6,313 bases of DNA from Candidatus Acetothermia bacterium (GTDB lineage Bacteria; Bipolaricaulota; Bipolaricaulia; Bipolaricaulales; Bipolaricaulaceae). Where the stretch lies: contig PUMK01000304.1 of NCBI GenBank assembly GCA_003551325.1, positions 1-6,313 on the forward strand, written 5' to 3'. Under the pieces are notes generated by a model, which saw nothing but the letters and a program-made list of their open reading frames with translations, searched no databases and had not been told where the DNA came from. Position numbers and translations under genes: made by a program. Below are positions 5,333-6,313 of the stretch, piece after piece (the stretch's first letter is position 1; every line of letters starts with the position of its first letter).

Positions 5333-6313
5333 TTAGGGCCCTGCGGTGCCGTCGGCAATGAGGAGACGCGGAGGGACGAGCGGGTACGTGTCTAGGCGAC
5401 GCCCAAGTGCGCAGGACACGGACCCAGCTACGGCGGCGTGGGCTGCCATCAGCGGCACCTCACCGAGCCCCTTGGCTCCGTAGGGACCGCGCGAGTACGG
5501 TGCTTCCACGAAGTCGACGGTGAGTTCGTCCGGGACGTCCAGCACCGTCGGTATGTGGTAGGCCATGAAGGACGGAGCGAGGATCCTGCCTTCTTCCGAT
5601 TGCAGGTCCTCCATCAGCGCATAACCGATCCCTTGGGCGACCCCTCCGGCGACTTGCCCCCGAGCCGTTACCGGGTTGATGATGCGGCCTGAGTCGTGGA
5701 CTGCCCAGAACTTGAGCACGTGTGCTTCGCCGGTTCGCGTGTCCACCTCAGTCAGGGCGATGTGGCAGGCGAACGCGTAGGCGAAGTAGGCGTCTCCTTG
5801 GCCAGTCTCCGGAATCCACGTCACGGGAGCACCCTCCGCCCAGCCTGTGGACGCCATATCCACGTTGTGTGTCCACATCCAACGCGCCACGTCTGCCAAG
5901 GATACGGCCTGGGTCGGATCCTGGGGGTTCATACATCGGGAGTCACCGACGATGACCTGCGGGCACCCGAGCATCTGCGAGGCTGCCTTGGCGATCCTCG
6001 CCCGTAGGGGACCAGCCGCATCGAGGACGGCAGCTCCGGTCATCGTCGTTGTCCGCGAAGCAACCGTGGGGCCTGAGTCCGGCACGCGAGAGGTGTCAAC
6101 GGGCGTCAGCCGAACATCAGATAGCCGGGCTCCCAGAGCTTCGGCGGTGATCTGGGCGATCACGGTCTCCGCACCTTGTCCCATCTCCGTGGTGCCCATG
6201 GCCACTGTAACAGAGCCGTCCGCTTCCAGTTTGAGGTACACGCCGGCTTTCTCCAACAGCGGTGCTTTGGCCCCCATGCCGACGCCGTACATCACCGTGG
6301 ACACCGCCAAGCC
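5333..6313 (-). CDS. Xanthine dehydrogenase/aldehyde oxidase-family molybdopterin-binding subunit, C-terminal part
   Basis: The frame runs in from the right edge and ends at TAA (5335-5333), giving about 327 C-terminal residues of a subunit that is normally 700-800 long. It binds the molybdenum cofactor in enzymes that hydroxylate purines, aldehydes or N-heterocycles. Visible family motifs are TEMGQGAE (GQG at about 6181-6173), PDSGPTVASRTTTMTG, VHDSGRIINP, GGVAQGIG, and near the end GPYGAKGLGE, whose Glu (5461-5459) is the conserved catalytic base of the family. The protein then closes with the usual PPRLL tail. The internal TTG at 6310 is not a start: the preceding codon is open and the true start lies outside the window. 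Substrate cannot be told from this part. FAD and 2Fe-2S subunits would be expected upstream, beyond 6313. It converges on the rnc/nuclease pair. Confidence 0.93.
   Translation of the reverse strand, partial: GLAVSTVMYGVGMGAKAPLLEKAGVYLKLEADGSVTVAMGTTEMGQGAETVIAQITAEALGARLSDVRLTPVDTSRVPDSGPTVASRTTTMTGAAVLDAAGPLRARIAKAASQMLGCPQVIVGDSRCMNPQDPTQAVSLADVARWMWTHNVDMASTGWAEGAPVTWIPETGQGDAYFAYAFACHIALTEVDTRTGEAHVLKFWAVHDSGRIINPVTARGQVAGGVAQGIGYALMEDLQSEEGRILAPSFMAYHIPTVLDVPDELTVDFVEAPYSRGPYGAKGLGEVPLMAAHAAVAGSVSCALGRRLDTYPLVPPRLLIADGTAGP

Noticed and set aside
5281..5343. GGCCCTG repeat at 5281 and 5337
   Set aside because: A 7-base GC-rich word occurring twice within 60 bases is expected by chance at this base composition.

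Overview
This window comes from a GC-rich bacterial chromosome. It has dense, mostly non-overlapping genes, frequent GTG starts with AGGAGG-type ribosome binding sites, and no mobile element, CRISPR array, tRNA or rRNA that I can see. The phylum cannot be fixed from this sequence alone; a high-GC Gram-positive-type lineage or Chloroflexi-like lineage would fit, but that is a guess.

Layout from left to right. Positions 2-100 (+) hold the last 32 codons of an unidentified gene. Its stop lies back to back with the stop of a minus-strand gene in the palindrome TCATGA. The minus strand from 2233 down to 95 reads, in transcription order, as a small ribbon-helix-helix protein (2233-2048), a long PIG-L/LmbE-type zinc deacetylase (about 1949-552) and a GAF-fold free methionine-(R)-sulfoxide reductase (562-95). 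The last two overlap by 11 bases. Upstream of the ribbon-helix-helix gene is a locally AT-richer spacer with a plausible sigma70-type promoter and two related palindromes, which could be an autoregulatory operator. Next is a minus-strand 12-helix MFS transporter (3713-2427) of unknown substrate.

The divergent spacer at 3714-3837 carries three copies of a TCAAGC(C/T) word in alternating orientation at exact 25-base steps. From it, the plus strand runs into RNase III (rnc, 3838-4536). RNase III is fused by a 4-base GTGA stop/start overlap to a RecB/Cas4-like PD-(D/E)XK nuclease with a four-cysteine iron-sulfur signature (4533-5279). A small hairpin follows. The window ends in the C-terminal part of a molybdopterin-binding subunit of a xanthine dehydrogenase/aldehyde oxidase-family enzyme on the minus strand (6313-5333, truncated by the window edge).

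The most interesting points are the translationally coupled RNase III plus Cas4-like nuclease pair away from any visible CRISPR locus, and an Ala in RNase III where E. coli has the metal-liganding Asp114. The possible autoregulated RHH/PIG-L/fRMsr operon is also worth a look. I see no convincing wholly new system; most of the window is recognisable metabolic and housekeeping genes.
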